Positions 46,050 to 58,244 of a stretch of 64,000 nucleotides of DNA are shown here, one piece after another. Location of the stretch: NCBI GenBank assembly GCA_008508345.1, contig QNGE01003806.1, positions 1 through 64,000 of the forward strand. Direction: 5' to 3'. Both the position numbers and the translations under genes were made by a program. The notes under the pieces were generated by a model. That model saw only the letters and a list, made by a program, of their open reading frames with translations, had not been told where the DNA came from and did not search any database. This DNA is from Paragonimus westermani. Its lineage: Eukaryota > Platyhelminthes > Trematoda > Plagiorchiida > Troglotrematidae. Position 1 is the stretch's first letter. Every line of letters begins with the position of its first letter.

Positions 46050-49000
46050 TGCATTGTCTTATTCTGCTTTTGACTATTGTTTTCTCTGTATGTGTGTGGT
46101 CTTTTATACTACCCTCTTCTATCGAACCTCTGTTCCATTGTAAAGATATCATGTATTTACACGAACTCACTGCCACATCCGCTGAGTTCGCGTATTGATT
46201 AACCCATTGTATGTATCTTGAACTGTATAACGGCATTCTCTATCTGACCCAGTTGTACTGTTTTCTTATGTTTTGCTCATACAATCGCGGGTTCAAACTT
46301 TTGGTTACTTTTACTGCTCTTTTCCAGGTGTTGGCAGCTTGATGACATTCACTTTTTTGGTAGGATCCGTTACGCCCCTTGGCAATGTGCACGTGGCTCA
46401 GAGGCTGAAAACCAGAAATCACCTATTGTAATGCGGTCAACTTAGCCATCTGACCAGCTACCATGATGGTTGTCCATTACGTTCCCTCCCAGCCCACCGT
46501 TTGGAGGACCGTGAGCGGTGTTAGTGGCGATGGGTTCTGTGCTCTATCTGTTGAGCTCACAGTTTGTCTTTGTTATTTGACCTAGCGTAAATGTTCTTCA
46601 GTTACTGTGTCAAAATTGGCGATAAGGTTTCATGCATTTACACCGTAAGACATCCACTGCGATGCGGCGTAAGGTCGCATGTTGGCTGGTTATCGTTCAG
46701 CTTATCAAACGGACGCGGGCGGTCTGGATGACTGGGCAGGTGCTTGCCATCTGGTGATTGGTACTTGGACGTTGTTACCACCGACTTATCGCGGTATATG
46801 ATATCCAGCAGTATGTTTACCGAGAGTAACACCGCGTGTTGTTATTGCCAAACTCACATGAATCTCGCATGTTACTTGATTATTTCTGAGTAATTTTTGG
46901 GGAATCTGCCAAACTTTTGTTAGATTTTTCTTCAAATCAGTGAATAGCCACGCCTTCATACATCGGCACGTTGTCAGTGGTTTCTTTGCTTCTAGTATCT
47001 ATGATGTCCGACAAAAACCACATGTGAAGACTAGGATTTGGTAATGGTTGAACTAGTATCTTGTGACGTGTTTCAGTACGACACATCACGAATGTTTGGA
47101 CCTTAGCAGAGGTTCGGGATGCCATCTACACTGGCTGGTTCGTGCACCTTGTATGCCGACCGTTCTGTAGCTTTAACCGTTGCACAGTATGGTCAGGCCG
47201 AAAACTGTCCATAAGCTGCTGTCAACCGACCGTCTGCCGCACCGCTTTATTCATTGCTGCTGCTGACAATTTGAATAAGCTGCAAAACGACCAATCCGTT
47301 ACGTGGTTTTTGGTTGTGAAAGCCTTCATCATTTCACCAAGCAAGCTTTGGAGATGCTACCTACAAACTTGGTGTTTCTGCGGCCATTAACATGACTGGT
47401 TGGAAACTCTTCCGAACAATAGCGAACCTGGATCTGTGAAATTTCTACCCCTTCTTCAAGAGTTTCGGTTGCTTTTTTCTTCTTACCTATCATTTTGTGA
47501 GCCGCTGTCGGGACCAACGCCAACCCGAGCCATGCTATCTGTTGGTGTGGCTCAAAGCTGAAAATGCATGTGTAACTGAGGTGCTGTTCATACTTCATGT
47601 ACATCATTTCATTGTAAATCATAATTTTTCGGGATGAATCAACAATGTATAAGACTGCGTTTATTATTGTCTTTCATAACTAATCAAACTTTTGCTGTTA
47701 GCGGTGCTCCTCTTAGACCGTCGCTGTCACTGAGAGCTACTGCGTTAGCGGAAGACGTTCCACGGGGTGTAACAGGTAGATCATGGTTTCTGGCGCTTTG
47801 TTCTGTTTTGCTAAAGTTAACATCCAATGAGCACTTTGATCGTTAGATTCCAGTGTAACATGCTCCCGTTGATGATTACAGGTTTACGTCTGTTTGAGAA
47901 ATGGTATTCTTACATACCTTTACATCGCGACTGACAGTTACAACTGAACTCCGGAGACTTTTCGGTGCTATCTTCATCCGGCCAGTTGAGTGTGGCACCC
48001 ACTTTTCTCCAATAACTCTCTCGGGCCATAAGCTCAGAATGTTGCCTACAGTTGCCTAGATTGGTCCAAGTGTTTTCCCTTTTTACGCTACAGGGCGCTT
48101 TCATAAGATCGGCCTTGTGTTGGTCTTCTCTGGCATTGTACAGGTTATCGTAGCTTTCCTTGAAACTTTACCAGGTGCGCTCATCTTCAGGTGGTGTCTC
48201 CAGTGACACACGTTTGAAAGAGGCTGGCTGAAAGCTCCATGGGAATGCGAAAGCTGTGGTGTATTGTGAGTACTGCTAAATTTGTATATTCCACTTCGAA
48301 CATTTGCGGGTTATATATGTGTTACCCACCAGTGGTGTTGGATCACAGGCGTGTTATTTTATCCAGTGGTAACCTCCTTGACTTAAATTGCGCCTATTCA
48401 GACAAATGAAAGAAGAAACGGGATGCCAGTCAGGCTGGCAGCATACTATGTATATGAAAAATTTCAGCACGGCATTATTTCTTGGGGTGGGAGATCATCT
48501 GAGCATCTTATCTGTCGAGATACAGTAGCTACTAGAGAATAAGAATAGTTTACTGATTGCACGAAAATTGATTTTTTCGAAGAAATTTCACAGGTCTGAA
48601 GAGAACAAGCGTGAGTTTACATCTGCAGTCGGTTTCGTGGCTGAAGTTTCTTCTCAGACTAGAGCATCACCTTATTGTGAACAACAATTGGCTTCAGCAT
48701 GACGTGACCTATTCTGGTTGCGGAAGCAAATGCATGCGGATTCCCAGAGTTTGTTCCTGACATTTCGAAACAACTTTAAAGCAACCCGTATTTGTTTGCT
48801 GTTAATGTTTCACTTTTGACACAAAAACTTCCTTCTGCCGTATTTTTTAAACGTCTTACCCTACTCATTTAGGCATGCCCTTTTGCAGAGCTTGCAATTT
48901 TCCGTGTCCGCGTTCCTGTTGCATATGTTTTTGATACCGATGCTGATTGATAAACTCTTTCTTAAGTTTCCAAGACGCCACAAATCATTTTTGCCTCTAT

Positions 49001-52000
49001 GCCCAAAGACACCTCCATGTGTCTCCTGATGTTCTAGGCTGAACCTCTATCCTTTGTTGAAGTCTGCACACTTGTAACCCTGTACTTCGTCATGGAGCAC
49101 GTAGCTGAATGTTGATTCAGCTGATATCAAATACTCGTTTCACATTCATGGTTTTAAGTTGGAAGACTGTCGGTGTACGACGGTTTGATTATTGTTTCAC
49201 GTTAAGAAAATGTTAATAATAGGTTAGCAAACTTCATACCCATCGAATTGTTAAAAGACTCATGAGTTTTGTTTATAAAGTTCTCATTAATCTATTGGGA
49301 GACAGAATAGTGATATTTTTGTTACAGTGAGCAAGTCAAACAGGTAATGTTTGTTCAAAGTTATACCTCTTTCCTGCAGGATACCAGAATTACGCATGCG
49401 CGCTCTGTGGCAGTGCCCTCTGAGTGGCAGTTGTGCAATTCACTCGTTCATCATGCACTTTTTAGTCTCAAACCGGAATAACTCATCATAAAAAAGACCA
49501 CTGATCCACGTATTCAGTGGAGAGTGTATGCTGAATAGTCAGTTTGAAGACCAGCGCAACGAATTCTGGGCTTCAATTTGGCCATTACCATCCGTAATTG
49601 GAATTCGTAAGTGGTACTTTCGTACCGTCTGTCCCATTTCGGATTTATTTTTGTCAGTTAACTTTGGACGCTTTGTCGTGTTTGATCTCTTCGCACACTG
49701 TCGCATCTCATAGCATTTCATAACGACGTCAGTTCTCTGATTTTTTTGTGTGTGAAACCCACCATGCATATCGATTAGGAGCGAGCACTTTGCCAAGGAT
49801 AAACTGCGTTGTTCTAACCAGTGACACATTTTTCGTTTTCCATTGGCTCTCCATCGCTATGCCGTTTTCTGATTGGTCGCTCACCATTGGGTGTTACGTG
49901 GCCCTTGAGTTCTGCTAACATCTTGCCCTTACGCTACATGTAATGATCTGTGTCTGCGTTCTCTTCCGTGTTTTGGAATAAAGGTTTTCAAGATTTGTGG
50001 TTGATTTTTCAGCAGCAACTCACGCTGATGTGGAGGTTCTCAATCTCTTCAGCAGTAAATCCGTCTGATTTCAATAGTACTACAACGGAAACTGCTGCTG
50101 GCAGTATCACAGAACTCGTATTCTCCTGTTCAGCCACTATCACCCTCAAGACCTTTTGCAAACGTGAGGACCACTTTTGCACGAATTTCTCCAATTAGTA
50201 CTGCTATTGTAATAGTCACTTGCAGGAACTATGGATTGTTGTGAGCATGCAAAGTATGTCAATTAACTGACATCTTTCCTTCTTAGTAATATGTGCTGTC
50301 GAGGTTCACCGGGTACGCACATCTGACTAGTGACACTAGTCACGAACCGGTCGTGTATCTCTCGTGAATTGTGACCATTATACATTCTGCATGTGCCTTC
50401 TTAATATGCAAACTGTCGTCTCCATTCTTCTAAATTGTTCATGCGATTTCATGTTCATCAGAAAGGGCTCGAACTCAATCAACAATTCAGTGCACGAACT
50501 TCACTCTTCAGGTTCTGACACCTGTACCTCGATCTGATCAAGAGATAGCGCGGTGATAACCCTATGCATGTAAGCATTGTCAACACCGGATGTAAATCCC
50601 TATAACTGCCTTCAGTTGCAGGTGTCCAGTTCAAATATTTAACTTTCGTCGGCGGCCTACGATTTTTCATTGCTACAAATATCCGAGCTCGCATTTTGAC
50701 CAAAATCATGAAAGAATTAAGCATTGCTCTACGGTTAATCACAGTTGTCGGGCTACTGTAAAACAAGCAGCGTCAGTGAAATGAGACGCACATCAGCATC
50801 CTGTAATTCAGATAAATAGCATACGAGTCTCACCGAACAGCTTCTAACTGGCGATTTTGTACACACTGAAACATGCGCAGTATGTCGCAAAGTGCCACAA
50901 AAACAACCATCTCCCACCTAAACAAACGGGAAGTAGACGGTTTGCATGTTGTACATCCAGGCAACTAGTGAGTCGTTCCTGTGGCTTAATTATAATCCTT
51001 TCAACTAAATGTCAAAGTCTGTCGATTGTTTCCTGTTACTTAGTGTCAGTCTTCGCGTTGGTCTTCAGTTAAGTCTCACTTCTTACTCCAGTTCCCCATA
51101 AATTATAGTGCTCAATAGGAAAGCTTATGTACAATCCTGCTGCTCACAACTATTAGCCCTTCGTGCTGACTGTTCAAACTACTGTCAAAAATTGAAAAGT
51201 CAAATAAGGGTACTTTCTGTCTGTCAGCTGGTGACCTCAACCTTATTCAGCCGATTTGACAGAGGAATTACTATTACTCCAGCGTCCTCAACAATCTTCA
51301 CAACCAGTCGCAGTTCTAGCTTTCTTTAACGGTGGCACAAAATCAACGTTACTGTGGAGCTGCAACAGCGTCATATGAAAGTGTTTACGACAAGACTTGG
51401 TCGTTCCACTCAGGTTCAAACTAAGTTTCACTTTCAACCTGGTTCCAACCTATACGTGAGATACCGTATGCAGTTGTGCCGTCGAAAACCCAGTGTTTAC
51501 ATAAGTTGGAAACTGCAGGGCTCGTAGGGCTTGCAAACTACTTACCATACGCGACCCTAGTCTTCGTAACGAAAATGACCAGCAACCCAATACTCGTTTG
51601 TGATGAGTATTTCACTAGTTTAAACGCCGTCCCCGGGAAATTATTGCTCACTGTTGTTATGGGATGACCTATTCACAATCCTCAACAGTGGAAAACACTG
51701 CTGAGCTGGACCCCCTGATGTGTACATCGGAATCAAAGTTGGCGAGAACATAAAACAGCTTCTACTTACGAATGCTTTTGTGATCTGTTCCGTCACAGCC
51801 ACCCCCATTTGGTGTCAGGTTAATCCTGCAAAGCTTACAAGCAATGCATGTACTGTTAATTGGTGTCCCAAGTGCAGCGGTGTACTCCGGATGAATCAGT
51901 GTATTAATGTACCTGCACCGACCAGACTCAGACTTTAGTTTAGTAGCGGCTTTTTAATGGCGGATTAACTCGTAAATTATTCCGAAAGAAGAAATGATTG

Positions 52001-52235
52001 TGGCCACCTTTACAATCTGGGATTATGCCAACAAGGCCTACTGATACTACTCGGGCATTACCGGTTGCGTTCGAACAGGTCAGGTCTCTCGCCCAAAGGA
52101 ATAACACTCTAGTAGTTCGTGACTAGAATCCCAGTTGAATGGAGAACTCTCAGTTGCTATCGATGTTCAATTCATGCCTACTGTTTTCAGAACCACTCCT
52201 TCCAAGCTGTTCCAATTCATTTGCTCATCGGATTT
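46050..52235. other. 6-kb stretch without recognisable genes
   Basis: Open frames are all under 100 codons. On the minus strand, frames at 47329-47622, about 47225-47345 and 46937-47125 follow each other with single frameshifts and could be decayed coding sequence of unknown type. Near 49850-49990, gattgg and cattgg boxes followed by ggaataaagg could be an LTR of the gypsy element downstream, but no second LTR copy was found. Confidence 0.4.
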
Positions 52236-52239
52236 TTGG

Positions 52240-52860
52240 CCTGATGTACCTGGCAGACAGTTTATTTGTCCGAATGCGATACTATTACAGGAGGATTAGT
52301 TAAAAGCTGCCTCGGCCGCGTTCATTCTGCTAAACATCATGCAAAGTTCCACTACGACCTTGACCTTCCTCGGCGTGTGTGTAACCTCATCTACACACTG
52401 GTTGTGCTACTCCGTTCGGCGTCATCAACTGTCTTTTCATGGCTGACGCTTATTCTCAGTAATCGGTAGCATCTTCAGTGAGAAATCCGACGGCGATCAG
52501 CACTATTTCAGTGCTCTGGCATTTCGTTAATTTGGATTTCCTGATATGTTTTGTCCAACGACGATGCACAATCCGTCTCTGCGCATCTTAACCTGTTTTA
52601 TATCGCGCTCCATTCGTACCCATTCTTCACCATATCATCCTCAATCCGATGGCCAAGTGGGACGTTTTGTTGACACATTTTAGCACGCGTTCGTCGACGC
52701 AGAGTGGGATGTAACGACCGAGGATTTTTGCGCGATTACCGTGTTACAAAATCCGAATGTCAAGGATAGCTTGAAACCGTCTACTGCAGTGTTTGGAAGA
52801 CAACTGTACGGTTCCTTTGATGCACTCAAACCCAGTAGACCAGGTGACCCATCGGGGAAC
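52240..52860 (+). mobile_element. Ty3/gypsy integrase fragment, decayed
   Basis: Gypsy integrase blocks appear in order on the plus strand with frame changes. FMADAYSQ occurs near 52437, where the family has a D-R-SRW block. RTHSSPYHPQSDGQVGRFVD (from 52615) is the diagnostic HPQxNGQxER motif with the catalytic Glu changed to Gly. The next frame reads HAFVDAEWDVTTEDF and then PSTAVFGRQLYGSFDALKP, matching the family's PAExxxGRxLRTxxDxL tail. It is a different lineage from the copy at 10.3-11.2 kb, judged by the third catalytic block. Confidence 0.75.
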
Positions 52861-52864
52861 ACTC

Positions 52865-55800
52865 GTATGGACGAAAACGTCAATCGCCGACACGGTGCTG
52901 AGGAACTGTTGTTCAACGTCGTAAACCCACCATATGTCCGAGACTACAAAAGCGACATCCAGGCTTTTAAGCGGAAGCAATCGGTAAGCGGGGATTCAGA
53001 TTTCCGTTCCACGTCACAGTGGTCACCAACCAATGGACTCGATACATCATACAAGTGAATAACATTGAGTTTAGTTAGGTAAACGAACCTCCACGTGATT
53101 TTCTTCACGCCTTGATTCCCCGTTTTCGTTTGGTCGCCGTGCAGCCATTCCTGACTAACTTTTCTTTCAGCAAAGAGGGCTGCTAGTCTGGTATTGAGGT
53201 GTACAGGAAAGTTACGTCCATAAAATCCACGACTGTAGGTCATTTTGGCTTCCTTTTTCAGACTTGTTTCCCTCTTCGTCGCTGCATGGCAGTTAAAAGC
53301 ATTAGTGTTAGCCACTGATTTGTTATTTGTAAGGATTTGGGCTTAAAGACTTCATATGACAGTGTTTCCATTAGACTCGAGTCCTTCTTGCACGTAAACA
53401 TTCGTACTCATGCGAAGGTTATCAACGACGAATAATCTGCTAACACCTACTGTAGGAGGTTAGCTTCCGCAGCCCCTTGGCAAATGCGTGCGTGTTTGCA
53501 AAGCACATTAGCATTTTGATGGAGGGCAGCACTCGGGGCTGTGTTTCGCCGTGCATGTAACTAATCAAGTGGACAATTGCACACTACTGCTAATAGGCGA
53601 CAATCATGGTTAACCCTTATGGCTGGATCCTTTCATTTCTAAGTTGATATTTTGCCTCTGCGAGGTGCAAAACATCAGAATGTATTTCTTCTTTCTCCTA
53701 CAGCTCTTGTTCTCTCATGATAAGAGGAATAATACTCAAACTTCGGTCTTTTTTATTAATCGCTTCATCACCGTTTATGCGTACCACGTTAACATACTCA
53801 AAGTTTGTTACTCAAGAGAACGTAACTACGATTAGAGGATTTCTTTCAGAATGTTATCCTTATGACTCCATCACCGATGAAGTTAAATGGGATAGGCACT
53901 GGGAGATAACGCTATCTGACAGTCCTAGTGGTCGAAATGGATCCAAAAAGATGTCTTCAGTTTATGTTATCTCCGATGTTTTTGTGTGTACAGTTTGGGA
54001 GTTGATCACACTCCTTGGCATCAATAAATACTTCATTTGGCTACTTGGAGCGCTCAACGAATACAACATCAGTAAGGAAAGAGGAACACACAGCTTTGGT
54101 TGAAATGAACTTTTTGTTCGCTTTTTTGATTTGCACTTCATTGAGACTAAAATCAGCCAGACGAATTGAGCCGGTGAGCAGTTTCTTCGCGATAGTCGTA
54201 TATTTCACACTCTTACCTAGTCAAAATTGATGGGGTCCCTGATCGTTAAACATCTCCTGCACCACAGACATGAATGAACATTTCATCGATCCTCAGTACG
54301 CATCATAACACCCGCGCCCAATGAGGTTTTCCTTATTACCTCTATCTCCGTTGAACTATTTTAAAAGAACTGAGTTTGTCTCCTGACATTTTTAAAGCCT
54401 TCCGTCGAATTCAGCACGAAAGTTTGTTTTAATGAGGCTATTCTATACAGACTCGGTCCAAAGTGGCTCGCTTTGTTCACAACCTCCTTGTTGAATCTTC
54501 GATCGTTGTTTGCAATGACGGGGCTACCTGCAGCATACTTTAAGTGCCGGCTTTCTGCAAGATTCCATTCTTTTTCTCACTCTGTTCCTGTTGCTTCTCA
54601 ATAATATATTTTCCATGTACTCATACTTATTCGTTTTCGTGGACGCAACTTTCTATTGTTCCTTCATTTACCTCAATCAACGTTCGACATTTCAACAGCT
54701 TTCCTTGTCTCGGTATTATCATCTTCATTATTATTGTTTTGTGCAGGCCCGAGGAAGGATTGGGTTCTGTTTCGAAACTGTAGAATAACCACATTTAACA
54801 ATAAGTGCACGGAACAGGAGAGCCATAAGACAATGTGCTACACTCTTCCGTCCAAACGTGAATATTTGTTTACGGCGATTTGGAATGGGGGTATCCGAGT
54901 ACGCTGACCTTCAGCTCTTCTATATCCTTTGATTTGTCTTCAACATCCTGTGCTCCACGAACTGTTGGTCATCCATGGCAGCAACAATTCTCTTTCACTT
55001 AATCGGTTCTCTCAAGGTATCTTGACTCAGTGACAACAAGATACTCAAACTTCGTGGTTCACGAAAATTGTAGTGGAAACTCGCCAGTGTCGTGTATTTC
55101 ATAATTAATTGCTATTTAAAGATCTCAATTCCATCTTTCTCAGAGTAATCTTCACGCACGGGAAGTGTGAGTTGTTAACTTATCTTCATGCTGGATAGTA
55201 CTCATGGCAAATCTGCACGCCTCGCCAGTGATGTATCCACAATTTCTTCTCCCTGTCTCTCTCGTATACTTTTTTTGTTTGTTATCCTCCTTTCTGTCGA
55301 TGTAATTACAAATTTCCTGCAGAATATGCTGATTTCTCCCATCAACATTTATTTTAAGATCTCCGTGTCCCATTCAACTCTTACACATTCGTGTATGATA
55401 GCCATTTTGCCTTCTCGCACTGTGCTGCACTCTCCTTGTCATAGTACAGCCAAATTGTAACGTTCCTTTCTAGATTTTCCACTCACATACAATCTAATTC
55501 CACTGCAACAAATGTCTGTTTCATCTTCCCCTCCTAAATAATTCCTTGCTCGGTGAGTCCTAGTCGAGACGAACGTTATAGTCAAAGCATTGTTGTACCA
55601 AATGCCAAGGTATATTTGCCCGACAAACACAAACCACTAATTGTGACACCGAACACCGCTCAAGCTTACCACCTCTGCTGCTTGTTTAGGTCAGTAAGCA
55701 GCCCTTGCGTATCCTTCAGCAACTCTCACCATCGGTAACTACTGTTTCGCTGAAACAAGGCTTTAGGATTCTAGCGCAGCGTGACATCTTCGATCCTCGT

Positions 55801-55975
55801 TGACCGCTCTATCATGTGCGTACAATGCGTGCTTGTCTGCAGACCTTACGGCTGAATCTGCTAACCACGCCGACGTTCGAACTGCCTTAAGCACATCCGC
55901 TTAGAAGACACTGTTTGACTGGATACCTGTCATTAACCGCGTTTTTGCTGCCAGACATGAAGATTAAGGAATCGA
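52865..55975. other. No recognisable gene; one short repeat copy
   Basis: Open frames of up to 128 codons (53717-54103) lack motifs. A copy of the small repeat shared with 56835-57310 lies at about 53255-53325. A cluster of overlapping short frames near 54544-54900 follows a cccgaggaagg string. Confidence 0.45.
53255..53325 (+). repeat. Small repeat family, copy 1
   Basis: The block gcatggcagttaaaagcattagtg, followed by gccactgatttgttatttg (split here to stay short), matches the ends of the two copies at 56835-57000 and 57145-57310. It is preceded by ttccctcttcgtcg-type pyrimidine-rich sequence in each copy. Confidence 0.5.
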
Positions 55976-55979
55976 CAGG

Positions 55980-56300
55980 CACTCATCACAAACGCTGTTT
56001 GCTTGTTGTTGCGACATATGCAGTCACAGGCTACTCCTGGTGTAGTCAAAGGTAATGTTTATCGCCAGCTCACTAACCTTATGTACATCGCACGGTGCAT
56101 GGACATTGTAGTACTGACAAGCGACCTAAACGCCCAAGTAGGTAAGCTGAGTACTGACGAGGGGACTTAAACGGCACATATTCTTACAGTAGTCGTGGAA
56201 AAGGCAGTGGTGAACATGTATAGCAGTTCCGTGCTGATTGCCGTCTATTTGCGGCACGCTTTTTTTTCACGTTCTGAACTTCAGTGAATGTCGACTTCCT
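55980..56300 (+). mobile_element. RTE-like endonuclease fragment (middle part)
   Basis: The plus strand reads VYRQLTNLMYIARCMDIVVL followed by TSDLNAQVGKLS. This is the RTE endonuclease block with GDFNAQVG, with Gly and Phe changed but Asp and Asn kept. A stop follows after about eight codons. In an intact element this part would lie after, not before, the block at 56600-56800. Confidence 0.65.
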
Positions 56301-56559
56301 TTCGTGGCGTAAACGACCGAGATTGATCAGAAATCGTTCTCCCGACAGTGACGTTGTCAATCCATTGCGATTTTCTACTGTTTTGCCTCAATTTTTCTAC
56401 ATGCCCCCTACTCTCGGGTGACAATTTTCCAAAGCCAGGACAACCGGTAAACAGCATTCACACTTGCCACCAAGTTGGCTAGCAAGCTGCTCTGGCAAAC
56501 ACCCTCTAAAGTCTGGAGCTTGGCTTGTGTTGTGTGTCAAAGGCGCGAGTCTACGATTC

Positions 56560-56800
56560 TGGTGCCGTTATTCACTTGAGCCCACTTCGAATTAACTGTC
56601 GACCCAAGCACTTCCTTCTCGGGGTTTCTGGAGACGCCGAAGCTGAATTTCGTGGTCAGGCTGGAGTGGGAATCGCACTGAGTTCGATTGGACCCCAGTG
56701 AACGGTCGCTTGTGCACTGTTAGACTCAACGCATCGTTCAAATTTTGTCGACACATCAAAAATGTGCTATGTGATCATTATATCGGCATATGCTCCCAAG
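56560..56800 (+). mobile_element. RTE-like endonuclease fragment (N-terminal part)
   Basis: It reads GQAGVGIALSSIGPQ, then a degraded strand, then MCYVIIISAYAP, the RTE endonuclease pattern GVGIALS and VISAYAP. The frame is cut right after the AYAP motif, where the two-copy small repeat begins. Confidence 0.6.
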
Positions 56801-56834
56801 AATAGCTGTTCGGACGTTTGTTTGTTTGCAAGGT

Positions 56835-57000
56835 GTGGACACCTTGACACTGCATGGTTGAATATCGTCGTGGCTATTTTTTTGATTAGGTCCCTTCCCA
56901 TCCCATTCTTTTCTTCTCGCTTCTCTTACATGGTTTACCTTTTTTCATGGCTGTATGGCAGTCAAACATCAGTGTGAGCTACTGATGTATTGCTGTCTAT
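56835..57000 (+). repeat. Small repeat family, copy 2
   Basis: It begins caccttgacactgcatggtt and runs through a ttcttttcttctcg pyrimidine block, ending with tggcagtcaaacatcagtg and ctgtctatgatgatgctgatg. It aligns with copy 3 immediately downstream. Confidence 0.6.
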
Positions 57001-57144
57001 GATGATGCTGATGGCTTAGCTTCCCTCCAGCATTGTGGTGTGTTGTAAATTTCTGCTAGTCCAACCGAAGGTAATTTTGGTCTTTCAAATTCAATTCGTC
57101 CATGTAACGACAACTACTTTCACTTACAGCTCGGTTGGTTTTGC

Positions 57145-57310
57145 AAGTTGTAGGCACCTTGATGTTGAATGTTTTAATGTAAACATAGCTATTTTTAATG
57201 GATAAGTGTATTCCTCTCCCCTTTTTTTCTTCTCTTTTACAGGGTTTGCTTTGTTTTCGTTCGTGTAGCAGTTAAGCATCACTGAGAACCATTAATGTCT
57301 GTGATGATGT
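57145..57310 (+). repeat. Small repeat family, copy 3
   Basis: It begins caccttgatgttgaatgttt, passes a ctttttttcttctctttt block and ends agcagttaagcatcactgag and tctgtgatgatgttcgg. It is in direct orientation to copy 2, about 310 bases apart start to start. The pair interrupts the RTE endonuclease. Confidence 0.6.
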
Positions 57311-57379
57311 TCGGATGCTACCAAAGACGCATTCTGTTGCGTCCTCGTTGACCTGAAACAGACCTAACAATCAGACATC

Positions 57380-57700
57380 ATCATGTTAGCGCGCATTTTG
57401 AATGTTCGGCTTGGTTGTCTTCCTCCAAAGGAGAACTGGCACTGGAGATGTCGAAGAACTGCTACAGCTGTGCGTCTGTCACGGTCTCTGCATTTCGAGC
57501 ACCGCATTTCAACACAGGAAGAGGCGTGTTGCATGGATACCTCACCGTACTCCTCAGTTATGGACACAACTCGATCGTATAACGGTCAGTTACAAAAAAC
57601 GACACCGTTAAAGACTGACTAGAGCAACTACCTGGACTCGGACCATCCTCTTGTGTGCCCGTTTTGTTTTGTCATTTGCGCAGCAGACGCGCGCTCGTAA
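57380..57700 (+). mobile_element. RTE-like endonuclease fragment (C-terminal part)
   Basis: It reads QLDRITVSYKKR, corresponding to the RTE block QIDHIAISYRWRG, then in a shifted frame a YLDSDHPLVC block, corresponding to LDSDHALVC with the catalytic Ser-Asp-His retained. It leads toward the reverse transcriptase fragment. Confidence 0.6.
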
Positions 57701-58244
57701 GTGTAATATATCTGACTAGCATTCGAGCGAGAAGTGTGGAGAACGCTTACCAGGAAACACTGGTGAACACCTTGCCCGGTTCGAGTCAGGCGACAGATCC
57801 TAATGAACACTAGGAACAAATCGCAACAGCTATAAAAAGCATACTGTAAAGAAGTATGTTCCGGAATAACTGTTCCGTTGCGGCGGAGCTGAATTTCTGT
57901 TACGTCGACAGACCCCGAACAATCGTCACTCGATTCCACCTATCTCTGAATATGATGAAGACCGTCGAGAACTTGAACGTGGGCTGATTAAAGGCTTGTG
58001 CAAAGGCTGTGAGCAACATTTGGTTGAAAGGTCGAAAGAGATGGTTAGAAATTGTTTGTCTAGGAATAACTGGAGGCCATTTTCTCTGATCCATGGTTTT
58101 ACTGACCGTCAAGTCGCTGTGAGACCATTTGCGGAAAAGGTGATACATTTGCTGCCAGTCAGTCGCGCGGACTTGACAGGTGCGCTGAACATTTTGAAGA
58201 GTAATTCAGCTGGCCTCACCTAGACCATGTGAACGACGTGATCC

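Noticed and set aside
49850..49995. CCAAT-like boxes and ggaataaagg as a gypsy 5' LTR
   Set aside because: No second copy was found downstream of the integrase fragment at 52.9 kb, so an LTR cannot be supported.
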